From positions 1-12,406 of the forward strand of contig RFIY01000135.1 in assembly GCA_003695505.1 (NCBI GenBank): 12,406 nucleotides of DNA, read 5' to 3'. Origin of the DNA: J088 sp003695505 [NCBI: Candidatus Dadabacteria bacterium] (GTDB lineage: Bacteria; J088). Shown here one piece after another: positions 1 through 6,603 of the stretch. How positions within the stretch are numbered: the first letter of the stretch is position 1; every line of letters begins with the position of its first letter. The position numbers and the translations under genes were made by a program. The notes below the pieces were generated by a model. It was not told the DNA's origin. It saw only the letters and a list, made by a program, of their open reading frames with translations, and ran no database searches.

Positions 1-1
1 G

Positions 2-38
2 TTGGAAAGCAATTGCCACATAAATATAGTTGTACAAC
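2..38 (+). promoter_or_regulatory. Weak candidate promoter overlapping a perfect 10-bp palindrome
   Basis: TTGGAA (2-7) and TATAGT (25-30) are separated by 17 nt, matching the sigma70 consensus at 4/6 and 5/6. The palindrome GTTGTACAAC at 29-38 overlaps the end of the -10 element and the expected transcription start, where a repressor operator would lie. AT-rich DNA yields such matches by chance, so this is tentative. If real, it would transcribe the GC-rich block at 104-306. Confidence 0.2.
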
Positions 39-103
39 AATATATTAAACTATTTTTTTCTACTCTATGTTTTGTTATTATTTTTTCATTTAGAACACGA
101 AAG

Positions 104-306
104 ACCGACCGGGCGACCCCGACCTTGCGGCCAGCCGCCTGGCAAAGGAACAACCAGGCGCAAACCAGGCCGAAGACCCGGTGCGACATCAGTCATCGCT
201 GCAGAACCGAGTGGAACAACCCGAATTGCACTGACGCGACGCGGACCAGTCGTCCAGCGGCATGACGTCGCGAACCAGCCACGAGGAGGGAACCCAACAG
301 CCCCCT
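104..306. other. GC-rich block, possible structured RNA (unidentified)
   Basis: This is a GC-rich island of about 200 bp with AT-rich DNA on both sides. Local helices can be drawn on the plus strand: GCCAG 130-134 with CTGGC 139-143 around a 4-nt loop, and CGCGACG 235-241 with CGTCGCG 266-272 (7 bp) enclosing a smaller hairpin, GGAC 243-246 with GTCC 252-255. Composition contrast plus nested helices is what an unannotated structured RNA can look like. Hairpins are also expected by chance in GC-rich sequence, and I do not recognise a known RNA family (not a tRNA; no tmRNA or 6S signature I can identify). It could equally be a repeat or the remnant of an older insertion. Confidence 0.25.
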
Positions 307-368
307 GAATCATAAAATTACATAAATATGATTGACATAAATAGCTATATCATTTTGTTTTTATTCGG

Positions 369-395
369 GATTTTTTTTCTTATGATTTTTTTTCT
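369..395 (+). repeat. Tandem T-tract direct repeat
   Basis: The 12-mer GATTTTTTTTCT occurs at 369-380 and again at 384-395, a 15-bp period. It lies just upstream of the -35 box at 405-410, in the place where AT-rich UP-element-like or curved DNA would act. Role unproven. Confidence 0.5.
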
Positions 396-404
396 ATTTT
401 ATAG

Positions 405-441
405 TTGACATTGCTTGACGCCGCTGCTAAACTTGCAGTTA
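405..441 (+). promoter_or_regulatory. Sigma70-like promoter giving a near-leaderless mRNA
   Basis: A perfect -35 box TTGACA (405-410), a 17-nt spacer, then TAAACT (428-433; 4/6 match to TATAAT). The expected transcription start is about 440-441, which is where the ATG of the downstream regulator begins. No Shine-Dalgarno sequence precedes that ATG, so the mRNA would be leaderless or nearly so. AT-rich DNA with two T8 tracts lies just upstream. The placement is read from sequence only. Confidence 0.5.
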
Positions 442-1346
442 TGGAAAAGCCGACCCCAGTTCGACCCAGCGTTTTCGAATACCTGGACTACCGCGAGTTT
501 CTGCGTGACCTGTTCGCCTGGCTCAAACAGCACGACCGGTCGTTTTCTCTACGCTCGTTGCGCATTCCACGCGCGGGCGATCGCGAGGATGGTTACTATT
601 CGGCGCAGTTCATCAGCCTCGTTCTGCGCGGAGAGCGCCCAATTCCAGAACCGATGATCGAGGGGCTCGCCAGAGCGTTTCGCCTCAACGATGACGAAAC
701 CCGTTTTTTCGAACGCCTCGTCCGCTATACCCGCGCGACCGACCCCGAGGAAAAACGCGATGCATTCGAGCGGCTCGCCTGGCGTTCCGAGTTTCGGACG
801 CGGCACGGCCTCGGCAGCCGCGACCGCCTTGCATTTATCACGCGCGGCTACATCGGCGACATCTACCTGCTGACCGCCCTGCCCGATTTTCGCGCCGAGG
901 CCGCCTGGCTTTCGGAGCGCCTGCTCTATCCATTGCGGCAGTCCCAGATCGACGACGCGATTGCCCTGCTGTGCGATCTGGAACTGATTCGACTCGAGGA
1001 CGATGGTCGCGTTGTGCGCTGCGATGCGCCCCGCCCCGAACCCGACGCAGGAGAAGCGATCCTCTTCCGACTGTACCACCAGGAGCAGTGCGACAAGGCC
1101 AAACTCGCGCTCGATCAACTGCCGCCCGCTGAACGGCGCTTCGCCACCTGGGGGCTGAGCGGACTGCGACGCGCCGATGTACCGGCCTTCTTTCGCGAGC
1201 TCGAAGCTGGTTTCGCGGAGCTGCTCGCACGCCTCGCCGAACGCTACGACGACCCGTCGGGCGACACGGTCGCGCAAATCAATTTGCAATGTTTTCCGGT
1301 CAACCTCATTCCGGGGCCCGATGGCCACAACCAAGGAGATGTCTGA
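441..1346 (+). CDS. TIGR02147 / DUF4423-type predicted regulator
   Basis: A 301-aa protein with the hallmarks I know from the TIGR02147 family. The N-terminus has the F-x-Y-x-D-Y-R-x-F-L pattern (residues 12-21, FEYLDYREFL). It is followed by an HTH-like segment: F-S-x-R-x-L near 35-40, then QFISLVLRGER at 56-66 and an acidic/aromatic helix ending near LVRYTRA. The C-terminal two thirds are helical and charged, and would correspond to the DUF4423-type part. The family is of uncertain function; DNA binding and transcription control are inferred. An in-frame TTG at 405 would add 12 residues, but that codon is the first half of the -35 box and family members start close to the FEY motif, so ATG 441 is chosen. 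The TGA stop (1344-1346) shares one base with the next ATG, so the two genes are probably translated together. Confidence 0.8.
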   Translation: MEKPTPVRPSVFEYLDYREFLRDLFAWLKQHDRSFSLRSLRIPRAGDREDGYYSAQFISLVLRGERPIPEPMIEGLARAFRLNDDETRFFERLVRYTRATDPEEKRDAFERLAWRSEFRTRHGLGSRDRLAFITRGYIGDIYLLTALPDFRAEAAWLSERLLYPLRQSQIDDAIALLCDLELIRLEDDGRVVRCDAPRPEPDAGEAILFRLYHQEQCDKAKLALDQLPPAERRFATWGLSGLRRADVPAFFRELEAGFAELLARLAERYDDPSGDTVAQINLQCFPVNLIPGPDGHNQGDV

Positions 1347-2872
1347 TGCACATCCGCACACGACTCTGGATGCCCAGCGTTCTCATTCTCACGCTCGCAG
1401 GCTGCGGGATCGACTTCAAAGTCGGAAACGGCGGCCTGGTCGAGAATCTGTTCGACCGCATTGCCGACCGCGCGGCCAATATCTCGTCTTTCGGCGGCGA
1501 AGCGAGAACGTTTCGACTTCTGTCCAACGGCGTCGACGGCGTCATCCCTGACCTCGATATGATTGCGCCGTCGACCGGTCTCGGTGGCAGCAGCACCGGA
1601 CTCGCGCCGGCGGGCGTCGCGGATGACTGTTTCATCTCACCCGACGTGTTCGACCTCCCCGCCGACCAGGTCTGCCGCATCAGCGAAACAGCCGCGGATC
1701 CGGAACCAGGCGTGACCAGCGCCACCGAGACATATGTGCTGTACTTTCCAGAAGGCACGGCAAATACCGATCGCGCCATCGCCATCGACTATCTGGCAAC
1801 GAAATGGTACAGCGACGGCAGCACTGGCGTCGTGCGCGTTCTTGACCAGGAAGCCGCCAACGCAACCACTGCGGCAGATCTCGGCCGCCATCGAGTTCAC
1901 GTCATCGAGCAACGGTTTTTTCCTTCCGGGCAAACGATTGCAGAACAATGGGCCCTGATTGCGGCCAACTGGCACGGCGTCCCCGATGACAGCAGCCCCG
2001 CCGATCGCGCGGCTGCCAACGACACGACGGACGAAGCATTCTATGCCGTCTATATGGAACGCTATGCCGACGGCAGCAGCAGCGAAGTGGTCATGGTGCC
2101 GTCCGCACCTTTGACGGACGACAGTGATCCGCCGGCCGGCGTCGTCACGCAGACGACCACCTTCGCCGACGGCCCGTTGCTCGACAGCGTCGAAACGGTG
2201 ACCTGGGACATCCGTCAGCCCGCCGCCAGCGGCAGCAAGCGTCTGCGGTATCGCGACGGCAGTTCAGAAACCGAATCCTATGCCGTCACCGACACCGGCG
2301 CAACCGGGACCACCGCGGGTCGGCTCGGAGAGCGCTCGACATTTGCCATCGACTTCCACAACGGCACCTTCGTCGAAACCGTAATCTTCCCCGACAGTCA
2401 CCCGATTGCCATGATCGAACAATCCGGTGTCTATACCGAGGCCGGCACTGGCCGCCAGACTCTCGACCTGAAGGAAACCACGACGTGGCGCGACGGATCG
2501 ACCGATGATGCCACGGCCACGATCTCGGTACAGGGCAACCGGACGACGATCGACTACACGGAATTGCGTCACGATGGAACCTCTGAGCAGGGCCGCATCG
2601 TCGTGGTCGATGGCATCGCCAGCCAGCAGATCGAAGCCGACATCACCGACCAGGATGGCATGCTGATCCATATCGAGGGCACCCAGTTCGCCGGCGGCGC
2701 GGCCATCCTGAGACTGAACGGCGACGATCCGACAACCCCGCAAAGTCCCGACTGGACCGCGAACGTGCACGCCTGGCCAGATGGCAGTGTCTCCGGCACG
2801 GTGACGGCCGATGGCGACACGGTCAGCTTCGACCGCGACGGCAACCTGCTATTGACCACGTCCGGCTCCTGA
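1346..2872 (+). CDS. Predicted lipoprotein with repeated aromatic-x-D-G-S motifs
   Basis: A 508-aa protein of unknown function. Residues 1-20 form a type II signal peptide: basic MHIRTR, a hydrophobic core, and the lipobox LAGC (17-20) with C20 as the lipidated cysteine. Residue +2 is Gly, so outer-membrane rather than inner-membrane retention is likely in a Gram-negative cell. The mature part is acidic, rich in Asp, Thr, Ser and Gly, without membrane segments, and looks mostly beta-stranded. A short motif (Y/W)-x-D-G-S recurs at about residues 155, 240, 302, 381 and 477, with a variant RHDGT at 408, suggesting repeated beta-hairpins. The ATG has a strong ribosome binding site (AAGGAG, 1333-1338) inside the end of the preceding gene and overlaps its stop (TGATG). 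An upstream in-frame ATG at 1289 would bury the signal peptide and is rejected. Co-transcription with the regulator suggests a regulator/target or sensor pair, which is inference. Confidence 0.8.
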   Translation: MHIRTRLWMPSVLILTLAGCGIDFKVGNGGLVENLFDRIADRAANISSFGGEARTFRLLSNGVDGVIPDLDMIAPSTGLGGSSTGLAPAGVADDCFISPDVFDLPADQVCRISETAADPEPGVTSATETYVLYFPEGTANTDRAIAIDYLATKWYSDGSTGVVRVLDQEAANATTAADLGRHRVHVIEQRFFPSGQTIAEQWALIAANWHGVPDDSSPADRAAANDTTDEAFYAVYMERYADGSSSEVVMVPSAPLTDDSDPPAGVVTQTTTFADGPLLDSVETVTWDIRQPAASGSKRLRYRDGSSETESYAVTDTGATGTTAGRLGERSTFAIDFHNGTFVETVIFPDSHPIAMIEQSGVYTEAGTGRQTLDLKETTTWRDGSTDDATATISVQGNRTTIDYTELRHDGTSEQGRIVVVDGIASQQIEADITDQDGMLIHIEGTQFAGGAAILRLNGDDPTTPQSPDWTANVHAWPDGSVSGTVTADGDTVSFDRDGNLLLTTSGS

Positions 2873-2885
2873 CTCCGTTCACGAC

Positions 2886-2933
2886 ACGCGCCCACGGCGG
2901 CCCGGCAACCTGTCCGGCCCGCCGTGGGCGCGT
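2886..2933. terminator. Strong GC-rich hairpin, likely terminator between convergent genes
   Basis: A perfect 15-bp inverted repeat (2886-2900 with 2919-2933), extended inward by CCGG (2902-2905) pairing with CCGG (2914-2917). On the plus strand it is followed by ACTTTTAG, a short T run of four. It starts 14 nt after the lipoprotein stop and lies 49 nt beyond the stop of the leftward Rieske gene, so it can serve both converging transcripts. There is no T run on the minus-strand side, so termination there would be less typical. Confidence 0.75.
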
Positions 2934-2981
2934 ACTTTTAGCAAACGCGCACCAACTGACGCAGCTCCAGCGAAACCGCGA

Positions 2982-3530
2982 TCACCCCTGCAGGCGTGTG
3001 GACTGGGGAACGTTGTGATTGATTTCGACCAGAACCGTGTCCTGATCGAGGGGAGAGACCAGATAATGAACCAGATCGCGCTCTGCGGGTCCGCGCAGCA
3101 CACGACCAATTCGGTCGAAGCGAGATCCGTGGCAGTTGCACGCGAGCCCAAAAGAGGTAATTTCGCCTTTTCGCCGCATGTCACAATTGGCGTGTGGACA
3201 AATCGATGACATCGCGTAGACGCCGTCGCCGTCCCTGCCGATGACAACACGATCCTCCGCCACGAACTGTACCGTATCCACCTCCAGCGTCGAGATATCC
3301 ACGCGGACCTGCCGATACAGCGTTTCAATGTCAACATACGGATCGGCCGTGTCGGTTGCCGGCACGGCGACGTCTGCGCGCGTCGGCCGAGACGGCTCCG
3401 CTCCACAACCGCACAACAGCGTCCCGGCAAGCCCGATCCCGCCGCGAGTCAGGTCGCGTCGCGTCAAGTGCCTGTCGGCATGCTCCACGGGAACGTCTTG
3501 CTGTGGATCTGGATTTGCACTTCGCGTCAC
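2982..3530 (-). CDS. Tat-exported Rieske [2Fe-2S] protein
   Basis: A 182-aa protein that should carry a Rieske iron-sulfur cluster outside the cytoplasm and act as an electron carrier or subunit; its partner is not in this window. Box I is CPHANC (111-116) and box II CNCHGS (131-136). C111, H113, C131 and H134 are the expected cluster ligands. C116 and C133 match the disulfide pair of bc-complex-type Rieske proteins, a sign of a higher-potential cluster rather than a Rieske ferredoxin. Both boxes have Asn where Gly (box I) and Pro (box II) are usual. The N-terminus has a twin-arginine motif TRRDLTRGG (23-31) and a short hydrophobic stretch ending in LCGC (39-42), so it may be Tat-exported and lipidated at C42; the lipobox is imperfect. 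The start is GTG with only a weak ribosome binding site; no better in-frame start is visible. It is probably co-transcribed with the 96-aa gene 72 nt upstream. Confidence 0.85.
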   Translation of the reverse strand: MTRSANPDPQQDVPVEHADRHLTRRDLTRGGIGLAGTLLCGCGAEPSRPTRADVAVPATDTADPYVDIETLYRQVRVDISTLEVDTVQFVAEDRVVIGRDGDGVYAMSSICPHANCDMRRKGEITSFGLACNCHGSRFDRIGRVLRGPAERDLVHYLVSPLDQDTVLVEINHNVPQSTRLQG

Positions 3531-3602
3531 GACGATCGCATCCCGGAGCTGGCATTCCCGGCCAATATTGTCCCACGTCCTGATGCCGTCGGGCGAACTG
3601 TT

Positions 3603-3893
3603 TCAGATCCTCCCCCACGCCCAGAGACGGCCCAGTGGCAGTGCCAGACGAATTCGCATCTCTGCCGCGGCCAGTCGTGTTCGGTGCGGCTCTGGCAACA
3701 GATCCCGTTCCAGCGCCTCCAACCCGAATCTGAGCCATTGAGCGGAATACGGCCAATCGTTCACAATCAGCTCCGCCTGATCGGGCTCCACGGTACGAAA
3801 CGCGAACGCCTCCTCAAATGCATCAAGGTGGGACAGAACCACCATCACAAAGTGTCTCGGATCGTCGTCGACAAACGGGATATTCGTCGCCAC
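3603..3893 (-). CDS. Small protein of unknown function, 96 aa
   Basis: I do not recognise the family. The GTG start at 3893 is preceded, with a 5-nt gap, by a very good ribosome binding site (GGGGAGGAG on the minus strand, 3907-3899), which favours it over the GTG at 3917, since that one would place the Shine-Dalgarno inside the gene. The translation reads like a real soluble protein: an acidic N-terminus (FVDDDPRHFV), then amphipathic helices with Trp and Leu (VNDWPYSAQWLRFGLEALERD), and a basic C-terminal part. No signal peptide, membrane helix, cysteine motif or catalytic signature is visible. It lies immediately upstream of and in the same direction as the Rieske gene, so a linked role is possible but unproven. 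Confidence 0.55.
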   Translation of the reverse strand: MATNIPFVDDDPRHFVMVVLSHLDAFEEAFAFRTVEPDQAELIVNDWPYSAQWLRFGLEALERDLLPEPHRTRLAAAEMRIRLALPLGRLWAWGRI

Positions 3894-4144
3894 AGATGCT
3901 CCTCCCCGTCCCTGCACGGCATACCGCCGACAGAGAAGAATCCAGCGTCGCCATCATTGCGAAACGCACCGCACAGACGAGTGCGCATGCTGCGCCACGG
4001 ACCGGATCAACATGTGAGCCGGTGGATTGGGTAGATTGCGGTTGAGAGTTAAAAGCACGCAAGCCGGTAGCAGCGCATACCGCGACTTCAAATCTCGTGT
4101 CTGGTAATACGGGCATGCACGAAAACGGCCCCAGGAGAGGAACA
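3894..4144. other. Divergent intergenic region before the cas operon
   Basis: About 250 bp between the leftward 96-aa gene and the rightward cas operon; both must be transcribed from here. I find no strong promoter. The best plus-strand match is TTGGGT (4027-4032), 17 nt, TAAAAG (4050-4055), which is weak. A further -10-like element, TGGTAATAC (4102-4110), has no matching -35. No CRISPR-repeat-like sequence convincing enough to call is present. Confidence 0.5.
4133..4140 (+). promoter_or_regulatory. Ribosome binding site of the small ORF upstream of cas3
   Basis: AGGAGAGG lies four bases before the ATG at 4145. It is a better Shine-Dalgarno match than the one serving cas3 itself (GGGAG, 4217-4221), and is the main reason to think the 28-codon ORF is translated. 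Confidence 0.5.
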
Positions 4145-4231
4145 ATGACAAGCTTGCTCGGCATTGGTATGATTGACGCACCAACCGGCTTGCGCGGTCT
4201 GGCGGTAATGGATGGTGGGAGCCGAACATGA
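4145..4231 (+). CDS. Small upstream ORF coupled to cas3, 28 aa
   Basis: ATG at 4145 with a strong ribosome binding site four bases upstream (AGGAGAGG). It encodes 28 residues starting MTSLLGIGMIDAPTG and ending GGSRT. Its TGA stop (4229-4231) overlaps the cas3 start in an ATGA arrangement (4228-4231), a typical layout for translational coupling. The peptide has no recognisable domain; its first half is mildly hydrophobic. It could be a leader peptide that tunes Cas3 translation, a small functional protein, or a chance ORF. The same stretch holds the cas3 ribosome binding site (GGGAG, 4217-4221), so ribosomes translating this ORF would pass over it. Confidence 0.4.
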   Translation: MTSLLGIGMIDAPTGLRGLAVMDGGSRT

Positions 4232-6570
4232 CTGAGACACATCATGACGCTGCGGAACCGATCGCGCACCTTCTTCGCGATCCGCGATCGAACAACTTGC
4301 GGATTCATCCCCTTCGGGGTCACCTTACCGATGTAGCAAACCTCGCAAGCAGCTTCGCATCGGATCTTCTCGCCGATCAATGGGGCTACCAGGCAGGTTT
4401 GTGGCACGATCTCGGCAAATATTCCGAGGCTTTTCAAAATTACTTGCTCGGCGCATCCAGAGACTACCACACGGAGGAACTGAGCGATACGCCCGGGCGC
4501 GTAGATCACAGTTCAGCGGGCGCGCAGCACGCTCGCAACCTTTTAGGTCCTCTCCTTGGCGACGTGCTTGCTTTTGTGATTGCTGGCCATCATTCCGGCC
4601 TTCTCGATGCCATTGGCAACGAGGGAAGCGCGGCCCTCGAAAACCGGCTACGGAAACAAGTTGAGGACTGGCGCAACGCGCCGACAGATATTCGGCAACT
4701 GCCTGAACCGGCACGCCAGCGGTTGTTGGCGCAGTTGAAGGCCATCGTGGAGCGCAGCCAGGAGCCACTGGCGGAGCGTCACCAGGAATCACTCTTCGCC
4801 ATCTCGTTTTTTATCAGAATGTTGTTTTCCTGTCTTGTCGACGCTGACTTTCTGGACACGGAACGCTTCATGGACCCTGAACGCGCGAAGAGTCGCGCCT
4901 CCTGGCCCGATGACATTTTGGAACGCATCGATACGTTGCTGACCAACCATGTCAAGGCAATTTCTCGACGGGGCACTGCGATTCATAGAATCCGCAGTGA
5001 GATATACGAGGCGTGCGTCAACGCGGCACCATCAGCGCCGGGCTTCTTTTCATTAACTGTCCCTACTGGTGGAGGCAAAACACTCTCGACGCTGGCGTTT
5101 GCGCTGAGGCATGCCCTGCGATACGGAATGCGGCGCATCGTCTATGTTGCGCCATTTACAAGTATCATCGAACAGAATGCTGATGTATACCGAGAAGTCG
5201 TTCAGCCCTTGACCGCAGAAGGCCTGCCTTCTCCTGTTCTTGAACATCACAGCGCGCTGGATATTGAACGTGAAACGTTCGCAAGCAGGCTGGCTACCGA
5301 GAACTGGGATGCTCCGCTAATCGTAACAACCGCAGTACAGTTTTACGAGTCGCTGTTTGCAGCACGAACCAGCCGCTGCCGCAAGTTACACAATCTCAGC
5401 CACGCTGTTGTCATACTCGACGAAGCCCAAAAACTACCTGTTGACCTTCTTCATCCCATCTTGAGTGCGCTAAAGTGTCTCGCAGGCGGATATGGAGCTA
5501 CCATTCTCCTGTGCACCGCGACACAGCCGGCGGTCGCTGCGCGCAGCGACTTCCCGGCAGGACTGCCAAACGTTCGTGAAATCATCCCCGACCCCGCTGG
5601 CCTCGCGCGCAAAATGAAGCGCGTTACCGTGCGTAGCTTGAACGACCTGCACGAAATGAAACGTAGCGAACTGGTGCAGGCGCTGTTGCCGCACGAGCAG
5701 GTTCTGTGTATTGCCAACACACGGAGTACCGCACGTGAGCTATGTCTGGAACTTCGCGACAACCTGGACGACGTGCAAAGCGTACAACACCTGAGCGCCG
5801 CGATGTGCCCGGAACACCGTTGTGCAGTCCTTGCCGACATTCGAAATCGTCTCGCGAACGGGGCCCCCTGCCGCGTGATTGCGACGCAGGTCATCGAAGC
5901 GGGTGTGGACGTCGATTTTCCGGTGGTCTTTCGCGCGCTTGCGGGGCTCGACTCGATCGCACAGGCCGCCGGGCGATGCAATCGAGAAGGCATCCGCGAT
6001 TCCGGAGACGTGTGGATTTATCGTCTCGAAGCCCAGAGCCGTCGGGAAGGCTTTCTCGCCGACACCATCAACGCGGCAACTCAGGTTTTATCGGCTGAAG
6101 ATCAGATCGAATTGTTATCTCCCGAAACCGTCGAGCAGTACTTTCGGCTCTATTTCTGGCAACAGCGGGATCGATGGGATCGGTACCAGATCGTACGCGA
6201 TCTGTCGCAACAAGGGGACGATGAACTTCCCTTGCTGTTTCAGTTTCGAAGCGTCTCAGAACGATTTCGACTCATCCCGGATAATGGAGCGACTGTCATC
6301 ATCCCATGGGGCGAGCGCGGCGCCGACCTTGTCGATCAATTGCGACGCATGGGTGCCAACGTCCCACGTAACTTGCTACGCAAACTGCAGCGCTTTACTG
6401 TCCAGATTCCGCAACGCTGGCTGGATCTGTACCTGAAGCAGGGCCGCGTGGAGCAGATAGCGGAACATTATCCGGCGCTTGTTGCCGCAAACCTGGATTA
6501 CGACGAACTACTTGGCATCTCCCCTCCGGAAAACGTTATTTCCTGGAGCGCGGATGCACTGATTTGTTGA
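4228..6570 (+). CDS. cas3: Type I-C CRISPR-associated helicase-nuclease Cas3
   Basis: A 780-aa protein; it unwinds and degrades target DNA after recruitment by Cascade. An N-terminal HD nuclease domain (about residues 20-240) shows H32, the HD pair H60-D61 in LWHDLGKYSEAFQ, H94 in VDHSSAG, and H121-H122 in AGHHSGLLD. The SF2 helicase core follows: Walker A PTGGGKT (279-285), the DEAQ box (398-401) in VVILDEAQKLP, the CTATQP motif III equivalent, and motif VI QAAGRCNR (579-586). Length and domain order are normal for a fused HD-helicase Cas3, and all key residues are present, so it should be active. The start is ATG with GGGAG six bases upstream, overlapping the stop of the small upstream ORF. 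It is the first large gene of the operon; cas5c begins 33 nt after its stop. Confidence 0.97.
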   Translation: MTETHHDAAEPIAHLLRDPRSNNLRIHPLRGHLTDVANLASSFASDLLADQWGYQAGLWHDLGKYSEAFQNYLLGASRDYHTEELSDTPGRVDHSSAGAQHARNLLGPLLGDVLAFVIAGHHSGLLDAIGNEGSAALENRLRKQVEDWRNAPTDIRQLPEPARQRLLAQLKAIVERSQEPLAERHQESLFAISFFIRMLFSCLVDADFLDTERFMDPERAKSRASWPDDILERIDTLLTNHVKAISRRGTAIHRIRSEIYEACVNAAPSAPGFFSLTVPTGGGKTLSTLAFALRHALRYGMRRIVYVAPFTSIIEQNADVYREVVQPLTAEGLPSPVLEHHSALDIERETFASRLATENWDAPLIVTTAVQFYESLFAARTSRCRKLHNLSHAVVILDEAQKLPVDLLHPILSALKCLAGGYGATILLCTATQPAVAARSDFPAGLPNVREIIPDPAGLARKMKRVTVRSLNDLHEMKRSELVQALLPHEQVLCIANTRSTARELCLELRDNLDDVQSVQHLSAAMCPEHRCAVLADIRNRLANGAPCRVIATQVIEAGVDVDFPVVFRALAGLDSIAQAAGRCNREGIRDSGDVWIYRLEAQSRREGFLADTINAATQVLSAEDQIELLSPETVEQYFRLYFWQQRDRWDRYQIVRDLSQQGDDELPLLFQFRSVSERFRLIPDNGATVIIPWGERGADLVDQLRRMGANVPRNLLRKLQRFTVQIPQRWLDLYLKQGRVEQIAEHYPALVAANLDYDELLGISPPENVISWSADALIC

Positions 6571-6603
6571 AAGTATGACAAGAAACGCAGAAAAGGAGCG
6601 GTG

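Larger units (their letters stand above)
1..440. other. Non-coding left region: AT-rich / GC-rich / AT-rich sandwich
   Basis: I see no convincing protein gene here. Roughly 1-103 and 307-410 are very AT-rich, with long T and A runs. Between them, 104-306 is GC-rich with sharp borders on both sides. Open frames crossing the region start at TTG or lack a ribosome binding site, and give low-complexity Pro/Arg/Gly-rich translations typical of chance reading through GC-rich DNA. The right AT-rich part carries a tandem T-tract repeat and the likely promoter of the downstream regulator, both listed separately. The left part carries a perfect palindrome and a weak promoter match. Confidence 0.6.

Noticed and set aside
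2-313. Overlapping open frames on both strands at the left edge (87, 92 and 75 codons)
   Set aside because: No ribosome binding sites, poor starts (e.g. TTG), and Pro/Arg/Gly-rich translations of the kind produced by any frame through GC-rich DNA.
405-440. TTG 405 as start of the regulator
   Set aside because: It forms the start of the -35 box, has no Shine-Dalgarno, and adds residues absent from the usual family N-terminus; ATG 441 fits better.
549-1361. 270-codon minus-strand frame opposite the regulator
   Set aside because: It is a mirror of the TIGR02147-type gene caused by codon bias; its translation has no recognisable features.
3894-4144. Possible CreTA-like toxin-antitoxin RNA with a degenerate repeat before cas3 (GTGGATTG at about 4022-4029)
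   Set aside because: Only eight bases resemble the repeat end, the stem part is absent, and there is no matching toxin RNA; not enough to call.
3823-4509. 228-codon minus-strand frame across the region before cas3 and the start of cas3
   Set aside because: It overlaps the HD domain of cas3 and the promoter region of the cas operon, and has no family likeness or ribosome binding site I can support.
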